Shown here piece after piece: positions 51,057-61,286 of a stretch of DNA of 64,000 nt. The notes under the pieces are model-generated. The model worked only from the letters and a program-made list of their open reading frames with translations. It was not told the origin of the DNA and did not search any database. Source of the stretch: Paenibacillus faecalis (GTDB lineage: Bacteria > Bacillota > Bacilli > Paenibacillales > Paenibacillaceae). Both the position numbers and the translations under genes were made by a program. The stretch spans positions 662,006 through 726,005 of the forward strand of contig NZ_LT985747.1 of assembly GCF_900289175.1 (NCBI RefSeq), read 5' to 3'. Position 1 is the first letter of the stretch. The number at the start of each line of letters is the position of its first letter.

Positions 51057-51527
51057 ATGAAAAAAGTAGCTCTTCTATTTGTTTTAACTTTTGCACTAGC
51101 AACATCTGTTTTTGCCTCACCAAATCTTCAAGAAAGTCCAATTACAAACACCAATCAATCTAATGTCCAAGAAGATAAAACCGGACCGGTTATTACACCT
51201 CAGGTAGTTGATCCATTATTCAACACTACTCTTGCAGGCACTAACAGCACCTCAATTTTTAATGTTGCTGGAGGTTACGGTCATGTAAAAGTCTTCATTA
51301 AAAACACTGGCACATCAACTATTACTGCTACTATGGAGCATACTGATTCAAAAAAAATATATTTTAGCAAAAGCATAGCTCCAGGTAGTAGTTTGGATTG
51401 GAGAAGTTTCACCGACACTCCTCAAGGAGTCAAAGGAGGACAGTATGTGATAACCTACCGAGCTGGGGGAAAGAATATGAGCAGCCAAGCTTGGGGGCTA
51501 TCCGCCACAAATAATAACGAACTCTAA
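51057..51527 (+). CDS. Secreted protein of unknown function
   Basis: 156 residues with a Sec signal peptide (cleavage after about residue 20, SVFA), then a Gln/Asn-rich stretch and a single domain of about 100 residues that looks all-beta (GGYGHVKVFIKNTGTSTITA, KKIYFSKSIAPGSSLDWRSF, GGQYVITYRAGGK). The KxF-I-x-N-T-G-x-x-x-I-T pattern recalls bacterial immunoglobulin-like or carbohydrate-binding sandwiches, without a named family. GGGGGG precedes the ATG. It is monocistronic and more AT-rich than the surrounding core genes, which suggests later acquisition. Confidence 0.75.
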   Translation: MKKVALLFVLTFALATSVFASPNLQESPITNTNQSNVQEDKTGPVITPQVVDPLFNTTLAGTNSTSIFNVAGGYGHVKVFIKNTGTSTITATMEHTDSKKIYFSKSIAPGSSLDWRSFTDTPQGVKGGQYVITYRAGGKNMSSQAWGLSATNNNEL

Positions 51528-51545
51528 TAATCGAATATAAGTTTC

Positions 51546-51602
51546 AGGAGGCTCTCCCAAAAGATCTTAATAACCTTGGGAATCAGCCTCTTTTCTTTTT
51601 CT
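51546..51602 (+). terminator. Terminator of the secreted-protein gene
   Basis: GAGGCTctCCCAA (51548-51560) pairs with TTGGGaatcAGCCTC (51576-51590), followed by TTTTCTTTTTC. Confidence 0.88.
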
Positions 51603-51783
51603 TAGTATGGATCTTGATTTTCAAATGATTCCGGCAAGTTTCAGACAGTCGGCAGTGTTTACCACTCCTGCATCAATTCTTCTCATTTTTGAAACCACTT
51701 ACAATTCCATTATAACCATGACAATTGTCATTGTCGAATCTTGATTTTTTCAAATTGATTGTATCATAATTAAATATATTGGA

Positions 51784-51810
51784 AAAGACCGGCTTTATCA
51801 GCCGGTCTTT
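51784..51810 (-). terminator. Terminator of the thioesterase-fxsA unit
   Basis: AAAGACCGGC (51784-51793) pairs perfectly with GCCGGTCTTT (51801-51810), with a U-run on the minus strand. Confidence 0.88.
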
Positions 51811-51840
51811 AAACAGTGAAAAACTTTGATTTCCCAGCTA

Positions 51841-52233
51841 TTAACGCCGAAAAATCGTAATTTTTCCGTTCTTCATATTTTTCTTCATCCACTTAAGCAA
51901 CAAGAATCGGTACAAAGGACGCGTCAATGGAAATACCATCGTGAACCCGACAATATCTGTCACAAATCCAGGAATAATTAATAAAACTCCACCTGCGAAA
52001 ATACAGAGACCGTCCACCATCGAAGAGCCGGGAACCATCCCCGAGTTCATTTTCAATCTGGCATCTTCCATGGCCTTGCGCCCTTCAAATCTCATCATTG
52101 CGACACCAATTGCGGAAGTAAGTAATGTTAGCAGCAGCGTATTTATGCCGCCGACCCGTTCCGCAACAAAAGAAAATCCAAATATTTCTATAGCAGGCAG
52201 AAAAATAATGGCCGCCAGCATCCACTTCCACAT
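51841..52233 (-). CDS. fxsA: FxsA-family membrane protein
   Basis: 130 residues with three to four hydrophobic helices: FLPAIEIFGFSFVAERVGG (the FxsA N-terminal motif with Glu), a second segment with TLLTSAIGVAMMRFEG, then GLCIFAGGVLLIIPGFVTDIVG and PLTRPLYRFLLLKWM. E. coli FxsA relieves F-plasmid exclusion of phage T7; the normal function is unknown. It is 5 bp downstream of the thioesterase gene, and the same pairing near pyk (YtzA) exists in B. subtilis. Confidence 0.9.
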   Translation of the reverse strand: MWKWMLAAIIFLPAIEIFGFSFVAERVGGINTLLLTLLTSAIGVAMMRFEGRKAMEDARLKMNSGMVPGSSMVDGLCIFAGGVLLIIPGFVTDIVGFTMVFPLTRPLYRFLLLKWMKKNMKNGKITIFRR

Positions 52234-52238
52234 ATTAC

Positions 52239-52745
52239 TTACTCCTTCCTTCCCAAAAGAGAACTCCTTAGAGCATCATACAACTTGGGAACACTTTTAT
52301 CCAGTCTTGCCGGCCGCCAGCTTCGATTTACCCAAACATGCCGAGTAGCACCTGTGACAAGCTTATCTCCCGGAAGCTCCCCTGCCCCGTTCGCCAAAGA
52401 AACAAGTAATTCCCGTTCCTCTTCATTCAATCGGCGAACTTCATATTCATAATGGATTCGAAGCGGGGTAAATGTCGTTATACGTGTAAACACAGTTACA
52501 AGGTCATCATAGTGTGCCGGACTTTTATATTGAATATCCAAATCTACAACGGGAAGAAGTATTCCTTCTTCCTCCATTGCTCTATACGTAAATCCAAGTT
52601 GTCGAATCATCTCGGTTCTTCCGATTTCAAACCAGTTCAAGTAATTGGCATGATAAACGACGCCCATTTGGTCGCTTTCCTGATATCGTACCCTGAAGGA
52701 AGTCGAAAACCAGCTGCTTACTTGATGATCTGATGCTTTTGGCAT
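52239..52745 (-). CDS. Acyl-CoA thioesterase (4-hydroxybenzoyl-CoA thioesterase/YbgC-like)
   Basis: 168-residue hotdog-fold hydrolase. The active-site block is RVRYQESDQMGVVYHANYLNWFEIGR (about 17-42) with the catalytic Asp followed by the YHANYL signature. Acyl-chain preference is unknown. The ATG follows GGGGTGAG. It is upstream of fxsA and downstream of the pyk terminator, so it should have its own promoter; a long hairpin lies in its leader. Confidence 0.9.
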   Translation of the reverse strand: MPKASDHQVSSWFSTSFRVRYQESDQMGVVYHANYLNWFEIGRTEMIRQLGFTYRAMEEEGILLPVVDLDIQYKSPAHYDDLVTVFTRITTFTPLRIHYEYEVRRLNEEERELLVSLANGAGELPGDKLVTGATRHVWVNRSWRPARLDKSVPKLYDALRSSLLGRKE

Positions 52746-52768
52746 ATGCTCACCCCATTATTGACAGA

Positions 52769-52817
52769 AGAAACGCCTTTTGGCTTCCTTTTCAAAGGAG
52801 ATCTGCCCGGCGTTTCT
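52769..52817 (-). other. Stem-loop in the thioesterase leader
   Basis: AGAAACGCC (52769-52777) pairs perfectly with GGCGTTTCT (52809-52817), with an inner CCTTTTCAAAGG stem. It lies 24 bp upstream of the thioesterase start and 56 bp after the pyk terminator, without a strong U-run. It may be a second terminator, an attenuator or an mRNA stabiliser. Confidence 0.5.
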
Positions 52818-52872
52818 CAAGTAAATATAAAACAAGTATACAATATGCAATTTGTACTTTCTAATATTTTAG

Positions 52873-52908
52873 AAAAAGCAATGGTCGATTGCTCGTCCAT
52901 TGCTTTTT
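52873..52908 (-). terminator. Terminator of pyk
   Basis: AAAAAGCAATGG (52873-52884) pairs perfectly with CCATTGCTTTTT (52897-52908), with a U-run on the minus strand. Confidence 0.92.
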
Positions 52909-52938
52909 GTACGAATCTATCTTTACCTATACAGAAGA

Positions 52939-54366
52939 TTACTTCTGCGCAGGGATTTGACTAACTTTGATCAAGTTGGTTGAACCGGATTTTCCAAGCG
53001 GAACACCAGCTGTAATCACAACCAGATCGCCTTCCTTCACAACGCCGGACTTTTGTCCGCCTTGAAGAGCGTATTCAAACATCTCATCCGTAGACGTAGC
53101 GCTCTCGCCTTTAACAGGCGTTACCCCCCAAGTCAATGCCAGACGTCTCAGCGTTCTTTCCTGAGTCGTTACAGCGATGATAGGAGCCTTAGGACGGTAT
53201 TTGGAAACCATACGTGCGGTTTGTCCAGATTCCGTCGAAGAGATAATCGCTTTCGCGTTCAGATCCAATGCAGAAATCGCAACGGATTGGCTGATCGCTT
53301 CTGTAACACTTGTTTCTTGAGCAATACGCTGCTTCAAGAACAGGTCGCGATAGTTCAAAGCAGACTCTGCTTTTTCTGCAATACGGGACATCGTCAGTAC
53401 GGATTCTACCGGATACTTACCTGCAGCTGTTTCACCGGAAAGCATGATTGCATCCGTGCCGTCAAAAATAGCATTCGCCACGTCACTTGCTTCTGCACGG
53501 GTCGGGCGAGGGTTGCGTTGCATGGAATCCAGCATTTGTGTTGCTGTAATAACCGGTTTTCCTGCAATGTTACATTTTTCGATCATACGCTTTTGCGCAA
53601 GAGGTACTTCTTCAGCCGGAATTTCAACACCCAGATCACCACGGGCTACCATCAGGCCATCGGACACTTCCAGGATTTCATCCAAGTTATCGATACCTTG
53701 CTGGTTCTCAATCTTCGAAATGATCTGAACGTGCTCGGCGTTGTGACGCTTCAACAGCTCACGAATTTCCAATACGTCACTAGCTTTACGAACGAAGGAG
53801 GCTGCGATAAAATCGATGCCCTGCTCGATCCCGAAAATAATATCGTTGGCGTCTTTTTCAGTAATACCTGGAAGCGAAATGTTCACACCCGGTACGTTTA
53901 CGCCCTTCTTGCTCTTGATTGTTCCACCATTAACGATACGGCATTTGATCTCAGTGCCTTGAACTTCTACGACAGTCAGACCGATTAAACCATCATCGAT
54001 CAAGATCGTAGATCCCACCTGAACATCCTGCGGCAAATCTTTGTAAGTAATGGAAATACGATTCTTGTCACCAAGGATCTCTTCGGTAGTAAGGGTGATA
54101 AACTCATCCTCTACAAGCTCTACCGGTTCCACTTCCAATTTGCCGGTACGAATTTCCGGTCCTTTTGTATCCAAAAGAATAGCAACCGTTTTGTTCAATT
54201 CCTCAGAAGCTTGGCGAATCGTTTTGATTCGGTTGCCATGTTCTTCAAAATCACCATGGGAGAAGTTCAAACGGGCAACGTTCATGCCGGCCATAATGAG
54301 CTTCTTCGTGTTTTCCAACGATTCACTGGAAGGACCGATAGTACATACAATTTTAGTTTTACGCAT
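52939..54366 (-). CDS. pyk: Pyruvate kinase
   Basis: 475-residue glycolytic enzyme converting PEP and ADP to pyruvate and [64 protein letters not shown] and [16 protein letters not shown] are the catalytic and metal/ADP motifs. It stops after the regulatory C domain and lacks the extra PEP-utiliser domain found in Bacillus and Geobacillus Pyk (about 585 residues). It lies 113 bp downstream of accA, with no pfkA between. Confidence 0.96.
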   Translation of the reverse strand: MRKTKIVCTIGPSSESLENTKKLIMAGMNVARLNFSHGDFEEHGNRIKTIRQASEELNKTVAILLDTKGPEIRTGKLEVEPVELVEDEFITLTTEEILGDKNRISITYKDLPQDVQVGSTILIDDGLIGLTVVEVQGTEIKCRIVNGGTIKSKKGVNVPGVNISLPGITEKDANDIIFGIEQGIDFIAASFVRKASDVLEIRELLKRHNAEHVQIISKIENQQGIDNLDEILEVSDGLMVARGDLGVEIPAEEVPLAQKRMIEKCNIAGKPVITATQMLDSMQRNPRPTRAEASDVANAIFDGTDAIMLSGETAAGKYPVESVLTMSRIAEKAESALNYRDLFLKQRIAQETSVTEAISQSVAISALDLNAKAIISSTESGQTARMVSKYRPKAPIIAVTTQERTLRRLALTWGVTPVKGESATSTDEMFEYALQGGQKSGVVKEGDLVVITAGVPLGKSGSTNLIKVSQIPAQK

Positions 54367-54479
54367 TTGGGTTTCCTCCGTTTTTCAAGGGTTCTCTTTA
54401 TCTCTGTTCCAACAATTAAATCTACTACAAAACTTCTTATTTGTATAGGAGTTTTGTCATATATTCATACGTAGTTCAC

Positions 54480-55463
54480 TTATACAAGATGGTCCGGCTG
54501 TTCGGATTGTTCAAAGTCAAACTTTCCGATCTTACGGAACTTCCTATAACGGTCTTCAATCAACTCGCAGGCATCCATAACCGACAGCTCCTTCAGATGA
54601 CGTATGAGTGCATCTTTGATCGCTGTGGCAGTTTCTTCATACCCTCGATGTGCTCCGCCTTTAGGCTCCGGAATAATCTCTTCAATAATTTCCATCTCAT
54701 GCAGATCCTGCGCTGTAATTTTCATCGCCTCTGCAGCCTGATCTGCTTTTGAGGCATCTTTCCACAAAATCGAAGCGGCTCCATTCGGTGAAATAGCCGA
54801 GTAGATCGCATTTTCAAGCATCAATACACGATTTCCTACGGCCATCGCAAGAGCACCGCCGCTACCGCCTTCGCCGATGACCACACAAACAACGGGCACT
54901 CCGAGCGCCGACATTTCCCGCAGATTGCGGGCAATCGCCTCGGATTGTCCTCTTTCTTCAGCTGTATTACCCGGATAAGCCCCTTTTGTATCAACAAAGG
55001 TAATGACAGGACGTTTAAATTTCTCTGCCTGCTGCATAAGCCTCAGAGCCTTCCTGAAACCTTCCGGATGCGCGCTTCCGAAGAAACGGGCGATATTATC
55101 CTTCGTATCCTTTCCCCGTTGCTGGCCAAGAACTGTAACCGGGACCCCATCAAGCTTGGCCAAACCGCCTACGACTGCCAGGTCGTCACCGTACAGCCGG
55201 TCTCCGTGCAATTCAATGAAATCGGTAAAGATCAGTTGAATCAAATCAAGCGAAGTTGGCCTTTGCTGATGTCTGGCCAAGTGCATTTTTTGTGAAGGTG
55301 AAATAGAGGAATAAATCTCTTCTTCCAGACGACTATAGCGTTCTTCCAAACGGGCGATTTCATCCGTAAAATCAATCCCTTTTTCCTGTCCGAACTGCTT
55401 CAGCTCTTCAATCTTCTTGCGCATTTCTACTAGCGGCATTTCAAAAGGAAGTTCGCCTGACAT
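54480..55463 (-). CDS. accA: Acetyl-CoA carboxylase carboxyltransferase subunit alpha
   Basis: 327-residue subunit that, with AccD, transfers the carboxyl group from biotin to acetyl-CoA for malonyl-Co[56 protein letters not shown]-like [12 protein letters not shown] and [16 protein letters not shown] are family blocks. The ATG shares one base with the accD stop (TAATG), giving coupled translation of the two subunits. Confidence 0.96.
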   Translation of the reverse strand: MSGELPFEMPLVEMRKKIEELKQFGQEKGIDFTDEIARLEERYSRLEEEIYSSISPSQKMHLARHQQRPTSLDLIQLIFTDFIELHGDRLYGDDLAVVGGLAKLDGVPVTVLGQQRGKDTKDNIARFFGSAHPEGFRKALRLMQQAEKFKRPVITFVDTKGAYPGNTAEERGQSEAIARNLREMSALGVPVVCVVIGEGGSGGALAMAVGNRVLMLENAIYSAISPNGAASILWKDASKADQAAEAMKITAQDLHEMEIIEEIIPEPKGGAHRGYEETATAIKDALIRHLKELSVMDACELIEDRYRKFRKIGKFDFEQSEQPDHLV

Positions 55464-56353
55464 TAAAATCCCCCTTTCGAGGTATGCATTTCCAACAATT
55501 TTCCGAGCATGGTGCGCAGTTCCTTACGATGTACGACCATATCCAGCTGACCATGTGCCAGATTGAACTCGGCCGTCTGGAAATCATCCGGAAGCTTCTG
55601 CCGTATTGTCTGCTCGATTACGATGCGTCCGGCAAAACCAAACACAGCGCCAGGTTCTGCAATATTAATATCCCCAAGTGTTGCGAAACTCGCTGAAACA
55701 CCACCTGTTGTCGGATCTGTAATGACCGAAATATAAAGGCCGCCCCGTTCGCTAAATCGCGAAAGAGCTGCACTCGTCTTGGCCATCTGCATCAGACTGA
55801 GAATGCTTTCCTGCATTCGAGCTCCACCAGAAGTAGAAAATATAATAAGCGGTAATCCTTCATCCGTTGCAAATTCGATCGCACGGGTAATCTTCTCCCC
55901 TACAACCGATCCCATACTTCCTGTAAAGAAATCAAAGCTCATTACGGCTACGATCACAGGTTGTCCATGAATAGAGCCTTTGCCTGTAATGACTGCATCA
56001 CGAAGGCCCGATTTCATCTTCTGCTGCTCCAGCTTGGTAGCATAGCCGGGAAATTGCAAGGGATCGACGGATATCATTTCTGCGTCAAACTCTTCAAAGC
56101 CTGTCTCATCCAGTGTGACGGCAATGCGCTCCCATGCGTTCAAACGCATATGATGATCGCACTCCGGGCATACCTTCAGATTCTTCTCAAGCTCTTTGCT
56201 GTATTGAATACTGCCGCATTTGCTGCACTTATTCATCAGACCTTCGGGAATTTCCCGTTTCGGACGTTCACCTTCTTCAACTAGGCCAGCCCGTGTACGA
56301 TCCGAAGGAATGGTTGCATATCTTCTTTTTTTCTGAAACAGATCTTTAAACAC
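55463..56353 (-). CDS. accD: Acetyl-CoA carboxylase carboxyltransferase subunit beta
   Basis: 296-residue partner of AccA. An N-terminal zinc ribbon (about 42-64, NKCSKCGSI and [10 protein letters not shown]) precedes the crotonase-like domain with [20 protein letters not shown] and [22 protein letters not shown]. It begins the accDA pair, and an upstream AGGGGTG-type site precedes the ATG. The upstream 150 bp should carry the promoter; a FapR site was not recognised. Confidence 0.96.
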   Translation of the reverse strand: MFKDLFQKKRRYATIPSDRTRAGLVEEGERPKREIPEGLMNKCSKCGSIQYSKELEKNLKVCPECDHHMRLNAWERIAVTLDETGFEEFDAEMISVDPLQFPGYATKLEQQKMKSGLRDAVITGKGSIHGQPVIVAVMSFDFFTGSMGSVVGEKITRAIEFATDEGLPLIIFSTSGGARMQESILSLMQMAKTSAALSRFSERGGLYISVITDPTTGGVSASFATLGDINIAEPGAVFGFAGRIVIEQTIRQKLPDDFQTAEFNLAHGQLDMVVHRKELRTMLGKLLEMHTSKGGF

Positions 56354-56510
56354 AACTACACCTCTCCAGCCGTAAATTTGAATGCCGCAAACTTAGCAAA
56401 TCTGTACATCCGAGCGCAAACGGCTTTTCGTCTTATTTGACAGGCAAAACTTACCCAAGTTTTAAGCATGGTACTTGGATTAAAACAATCTTTGCTATGT
56501 ATCCCTTAAG

Positions 56511-56699
56511 CTAGGGGTGCAAAATCGAATTCAACACTTCCTGTACTTCCTCAAGCTCACCAGAGGGAACCAAAATCTCGAATTGTTGTTTGGAAAGATT
56601 TACAGGACGGCTCTTAACTAAAAAACCCTCTTCCGTAAGCTTGGTTTTAATCATTTCCGCCACCTTAGCGGTTGGCGCGATATAGATTACCGTCCACAT
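56511..56699 (-). CDS. Small DUF2007-like protein
   Basis: 62 residues: MWTVIYIAPTAKVAEMIKTK then LTEEGFLVKSRPVNLSKQQF and a short Glu-rich end. The A-P-T-x-x-x-A-E-x-I-K-x-x-L-x-x-x-G-F pattern resembles the ferredoxin-like DUF2007 (putative signal-transducing) family. No catalytic residues are visible. It is expressed upstream of accD on the same strand and may share its transcript. Confidence 0.7.
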   Translation of the reverse strand: MWTVIYIAPTAKVAEMIKTKLTEEGFLVKSRPVNLSKQQFEILVPSGELEEVQEVLNSILHP

Positions 56700-56853
56700 G
56701 CCTTTTCTGTTCCCCCTAATCTCGTGCCATAGATATATCCTGAGCCGATATAATGGATAATGATAACATACTTCACTTTTTACCTCAACAAAAGAGAAGG
56801 GAGCAGAAAAGGCGATTCAACGGTTATAAAACAAGGGTATTATCCATCGAAAA

Positions 56854-57348
56854 TCAATCATTATCCGTCGTATAAAAAGTTGCTTGCGGATTGTTATGAG
56901 CGATGCGGGAAGAAGCGGCAGCGGCAATTCCTGCTACAAGATCATCCAGAAAAACATGAATGCCATCCGCTTTATCGTTCAACGTTTCAATAACTCCTAT
57001 TTTTTCCTTATCCAAATAACCGAAGCTGGTAAGCCCCACCATCCCGTATATACTCGTAACGCCCAGCGCCAGCGTTTCATCAACACCATACAGCGGCTCA
57101 TCCTTCTCCATAATCGATTGCAGAGGCTCTGGCAAAAGCTTTTGCTCAGCAAGCTCATCCAGCGCAATTCCGGTAAAAAGAGTATACTGCACCTCTCGCT
57201 TGCCAAGCACGGCCCGTACGCTCTCCTCACATTGCTTCATCGTCAAAAACGGATGGTATTTTCTCTGCAGGCGATAAACAATATCCGCAATGGCGGATAC
57301 GCTGACACCTCTACGATTCAGCATGTTCTCAGCCATTTTCATTGACAT
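56854..57348 (-). CDS. pgpA: Phosphatidylglycerophosphatase A-like protein (YutG/PgpA)
   Basis: 164 residues. The C-terminal block VTSIYGMVGLTSFGYLDKEK then IGVIETLNDKADGIHVFLDD and LVAGIAAAASSRIAH is the PgpA/YutG signature, with His and Asp residues of the putative active site. The N-terminal half is helical. It dephosphorylates phosphatidylglycerophosphate in phospholipid synthesis in proteobacteria; the Bacillus YutG-type proteins are shorter and lack clear membrane helices, so the activity is less sure. I chose ATG 57348, 6 nt after GGGAGGGG. Confidence 0.85.
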   Translation of the reverse strand: MSMKMAENMLNRRGVSVSAIADIVYRLQRKYHPFLTMKQCEESVRAVLGKREVQYTLFTGIALDELAEQKLLPEPLQSIMEKDEPLYGVDETLALGVTSIYGMVGLTSFGYLDKEKIGVIETLNDKADGIHVFLDDLVAGIAAAASSRIAHNNPQATFYTTDND

Positions 57349-57513
57349 AACGAACCCCTCCCGCGGCCTTAACCGAAACAACCGCTATCATCGCCTCGAT
57401 TCGACAAAGAAGCTTTGGTAACGAATATTCCGGACTTGTTGTCCTGTAGTGTCCTATGTGTATGCGGGAGAGGGTTAAAACGTTCATACATTTTTAAATA
57501 ACGTGAGTAACGT

Positions 57514-60500
57514 CTACTTCACTTTAACCGTGTCTTTTCCAAGCATGTCTTCCATCCGGGAAAACAATGAAGGGGATGGTTTGATTCGGTAAGCATCACT
57601 CAGACCAAGCACTTTCTGGCTCCGTTCATAAAACAGCACAGTTGCCACAGGCCCCGGGTGCTGCTGTAAAAGCTCTTTCAAACGGGACAACAGCTGAGGA
57701 TTTTCAGCCTCCGCCGTAATTTTCACAAAAACGCGCTGCTCCTGTTTCACCGCAGAAACCACAGCATCTTCGCCAGAAGCTGCTCTTTGTTCATCCACCG
57801 GAACGGATGCCAACGAAGAAGACTTCGGCGGTATCCGGCGGCTTACGGACGTACCTTGTGAAACCACAGCTCCTCCATTCTTGCTTGACAATCCACCGCG
57901 ATAGGCCCGGCCACGTCGGATCAACCGCATCAGCTGCTCCTCTTCTAGAGGAAGCAGTTCTTCTGCCAACAGCTTAAAGCCTTCGTCCTGCTGCTGAACT
58001 TTGGCTCGAAGCACGAGAAGAGCTCCTTTCTCGACGAGATGAGCGCTTCGCTTCCACACTTCAGGGAACAGAACGACCTCACATCGTTCAATCTGATCCT
58101 CCCACTCCATGAAAGCCATCGCTTTCCCTTGCTTGGTTGTGATGGTCTTTACGGACACCGCCATTCCCGCTACCGTAACTATCGTATCGTCCGGCGCCTC
58201 GGCCAAATCCATCAGACGATCCGCTCCATGCTTTTCGAGTAAAGAATCGTATGCGTCCAGCGGATGACCAGAGAGGTACATACCGAGCAACTCACGTTCC
58301 AACTCCAGCTGCTGCCCTGCAGAATATGGCGGAATATCTGGATATTCGATGTCCCAATTTGTCGTTTCTACAAAATCAAACAGCTGGATTTGCAAATCTT
58401 CTCGTTCCTTTCGCCACTTCACGGCAGCTTCCACCGTTTCATCCAGCATAGCGATCAGCTGGGAGCGGTGACCTGGAAGAGTATCGAAGGCGCCTGCTTG
58501 AATAAGCGATTCGATCACTCGCTTGTTGCACACGCGCAGATCAACCCTGCGGCAGAAATCAAGCAAGCTTTCAAAAGGCTTGTCTTCGCGGGTTTTAACG
58601 ATATTCTCCACCGCTTGAGTACCAACATTTTTAATGGCGGCCAGCCCGAAACGGATGCCGCCTTTTTTCTGTTCGAAATGGCTGTCTGAATCGGAACCGG
58701 AACGAACGGATACCGGCGTAAAAAAAGTCCCGCTTTCATTTACATCCGGCGGCATGATATCGATATCCATGCGACGGGATTCAAGAATGTATTCCGCCAC
58801 TTTCCGATGGCTGCCCATGACAGCTGTCAACATGGAAGCCATGAATTGAACCGGATAATGAGCTTTAAGATAAGCTGTTTGAAAGGCAAGCACACCATAA
58901 GCGGCTGCATGCGCTCGCGGAAATCCATAATCTGCAAAACGGACGATCATATCGTACACCCGGTTTGCATCCTCTTTGCTATACCCCTGCTTCAAGCTGC
59001 CGGACACAAAGTGATCCCGTTCCCTGTCAAGCACTTCCCGTTTCTTTTTAGAAACCGCCCGTCTCAAGAGATCGGCTTCCCCGAGCGAAAAGCCAGCCAT
59101 CGAAGAGGCGATCTGCATAATCTGTTCCTGGTAAACTATAATTCCATAGGTGTCGGCCAAAATCGGAACAAGGTCAGGATGCGGATATTCCGGTTTAATC
59201 AGCCCATGCTTGGCTTGAATATATTTCGGTATAAATTCCATCGGTCCTGGCCGGTACAGCGCCAGAACAGATATGATGTCTTCAAAAGAAGAGGGCTTCA
59301 AATCCTTCAATACCCGGCGCATTCCGGCCGATTCCAGCTGAAATACACCTGTTGTTTCACCGCGCCCCAGCATGTGATACGTCATCGGATCGTTATCGGG
59401 TATGTTTTCGAAATTCGGCGCTTCATCACCGATCCATCTCATGGTCCGCTCGATAATCGATAAAGTCCGGAGCCCGAGGAAGTCCATTTTCAACAGTCCG
59501 ATGCTTTCCAAGTGCTCCATGGAATATTGGGTCAGCGCCGTCTTCTCACTGCCTTCCTGCAGAGGAACGACATCGGTTAACGGACCACGGGATATAACGA
59601 CACCGGCCGCATGAGTGGAGGCGTGGCGCGGCATCCCCTCTACTTTGAGCGCCATTTCAAGTAGCTCGCGCACTTTAGGTTTAGTATCGTACTGTTCTTT
59701 CAACCCGGGGCTTTCCTCCAATGCCCTGGAAATGCTGATGCCCAGATGGTTGGGAATCAGCTTGGCCGCCCGGTCCACATCGCCATATGGAACATTCAAG
59801 GCGCGTCCGACATCCCTCACCGCTGCCCTTGCTGCCATCGTACCGAAGGTGATGATCTGGGCAACATGCTCCTGCCCATACTTGTGTACCACATAATCGA
59901 TAACCTCATCCCGGCGCTCGTCGCTGAAATCGATATCGATATCCGGCATCGTCACTCGCTCCGGGTTCAAAAACCGTTCAAAGAGCAAGTTATACTTTAT
60001 CGGATCTACGTTCGTTATCCGCAGTGTATACGCAACAAGGCTCCCGGCGGAAGATCCCCTTCCGGGTCCCACGGCAATCCCCTGTTTATGAGCATACGCG
60101 ATGAAATCCCATACGATCAGAAAATAATCGCTGAATCCCATACTTTCAATCGTATTCAGCTCATAGTCCAGCCGGCGCTCAAGTTCAGCCCGGCGCTCCT
60201 CTGATGCCCATATCTCCGCTGCTTCATAGCGTTCACGAAGGCCGCTATTGCAAAGCTCTCGTAAATAAGAAGCGGCATCCAATCCTTCCGGCAAAGGCCG
60301 ATATTGCGGAAGAACATACCTTCCAAACTCCAGTTCAAGATTGCACTGTTCCGCAATCGCAACCGTGTTATCCACGGCTTCCGGCACGTGTGGGAACAGT
60401 CGTCTCATCTCGTCTTCGCTCTTCAGATACAGCTGGCTTGTCGGGATTTTAAGCCGCTCTTCGTCCTCCACCGTCTTACCTGTCCCGATACAGATGAGCA

Positions 60501-61155
60501 CATCCTGTACCTCCGCATCGTCTGACGTCAAATAGTGCACATCATTCGTTGCAGCCAGGGGAATGCCCAATTCCCGACTCAAGGCAATGAGCTGCGGATT
60601 GACGCGTTTTTGCTCCGGCAGTCCGTGATCCTGTAGTTCCAAATAGTAATCATCTCCGAAAACAGCCTTATATCGCAGCGCAGCTGCCCTAGCCTCCGCT
60701 TCCTTTCCATGAAGCAGAAGCTGGGGAACCTCACCGCCCAAGCAAGCACTGAGACAGATGATTCCCTCATGATAGGCAGCGAGCGCCTCCATATCTATTC
60801 TAGGTCTATAATGATAGCCTTCCAGATGGCCGATGGAGCACAGCTTCATCAAGTTCCGGTAGCCGGTTTCATTCTTGGCAAGCAAGATGAGGTGATAGAT
60901 AGGCTGATCTTTACGGCTCCCCCGCTCTTTGCGCGATCCTGTAGTAATATATGCTTCACATCCGATAATCGGCTTGATGCCATGCGCTCGGCATGATTTA
61001 TAAAATGGAACGGCTCCGTACATGACCCCGTGATCGGTCAGCGCTAATGATTTCATACCAAGTGCTGCCGCTTTCTGTACAAGATCATCAATACGTGCCG
61101 CTCCATCGAGCAAACTGTATTCGCTATGCACATGCAAATGCACGAAAGTACTCAT
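57514..61155 (-). CDS. dnaE: DNA polymerase III alpha subunit DnaE
   Basis: 1213-residue replicative polymerase. The PHP domain (about 1-200, FVHLHVHSEYSLLDGAARI, DHGVMYGA) is followed by the polymerase core (GPGRGSSAGSLVAYTL, PDIDIDFSDERRDEVIDYV with the catalytic Asp pair, HAAGVVISRGPL), the tandem helix-hairpin-helix region and an OB-fold (about 980-1060). There is no PolC-type exonuclease insertion, so this is the DnaE that extends RNA primers in low-G+C Gram-positives. A Ser/Gly-rich linker follows about residue 1075. ATG 61155 chosen, 6 nt after GGAAGG; GTG 61176 is in frame. The next genes (ytrH, ytrI) are divergent, as in B. subtilis. Confidence 0.96.
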   Translation of the reverse strand: MSTFVHLHVHSEYSLLDGAARIDDLVQKAAALGMKSLALTDHGVMYGAVPFYKSCRAHGIKPIIGCEAYITTGSRKERGSRKDQPIYHLILLAKNETGYRNLMKLCSIGHLEGYHYRPRIDMEALAAYHEGIICLSACLGGEVPQLLLHGKEAEARAAALRYKAVFGDDYYLELQDHGLPEQKRVNPQLIALSRELGIPLAATNDVHYLTSDDAEVQDVLICIGTGKTVEDEERLKIPTSQLYLKSEDEMRRLFPHVPEAVDNTVAIAEQCNLELEFGRYVLPQYRPLPEGLDAASYLRELCNSGLRERYEAAEIWASEERRAELERRLDYELNTIESMGFSDYFLIVWDFIAYAHKQGIAVGPGRGSSAGSLVAYTLRITNVDPIKYNLLFERFLNPERVTMPDIDIDFSDERRDEVIDYVVHKYGQEHVAQIITFGTMAARAAVRDVGRALNVPYGDVDRAAKLIPNHLGISISRALEESPGLKEQYDTKPKVRELLEMALKVEGMPRHASTHAAGVVISRGPLTDVVPLQEGSEKTALTQYSMEHLESIGLLKMDFLGLRTLSIIERTMRWIGDEAPNFENIPDNDPMTYHMLGRGETTGVFQLESAGMRRVLKDLKPSSFEDIISVLALYRPGPMEFIPKYIQAKHGLIKPEYPHPDLVPILADTYGIIVYQEQIMQIASSMAGFSLGEADLLRRAVSKKKREVLDRERDHFVSGSLKQGYSKEDANRVYDMIVRFADYGFPRAHAAAYGVLAFQTAYLKAHYPVQFMASMLTAVMGSHRKVAEYILESRRMDIDIMPPDVNESGTFFTPVSVRSGSDSDSHFEQKKGGIRFGLAAIKNVGTQAVENIVKTREDKPFESLLDFCRRVDLRVCNKRVIESLIQAGAFDTLPGHRSQLIAMLDETVEAAVKWRKEREDLQIQLFDFVETTNWDIEYPDIPPYSAGQQLELERELLGMYLSGHPLDAYDSLLEKHGADRLMDLAEAPDDTIVTVAGMAVSVKTITTKQGKAMAFMEWEDQIERCEVVLFPEVWKRSAHLVEKGALLVLRAKVQQQDEGFKLLAEELLPLEEEQLMRLIRRGRAYRGGLSSKNGGAVVSQGTSVSRRIPPKSSSLASVPVDEQRAASGEDAVVSAVKQEQRVFVKITAEAENPQLLSRLKELLQQHPGPVATVLFYERSQKVLGLSDAYRIKPSPSLFSRMEDMLGKDTVKVK

Positions 61156-61286
61156 CCTTCGCCTTCCTTTCGCCACTTAAATTCTTATTCTTATTTTATC
61201 ATAATGTAGCTCTACCCGCCCATAGAATGAAACAAGAGCATCCGGACAGGCAGTCTGTTCTTTCATTCGGCAAGAAAGGGGACAAA

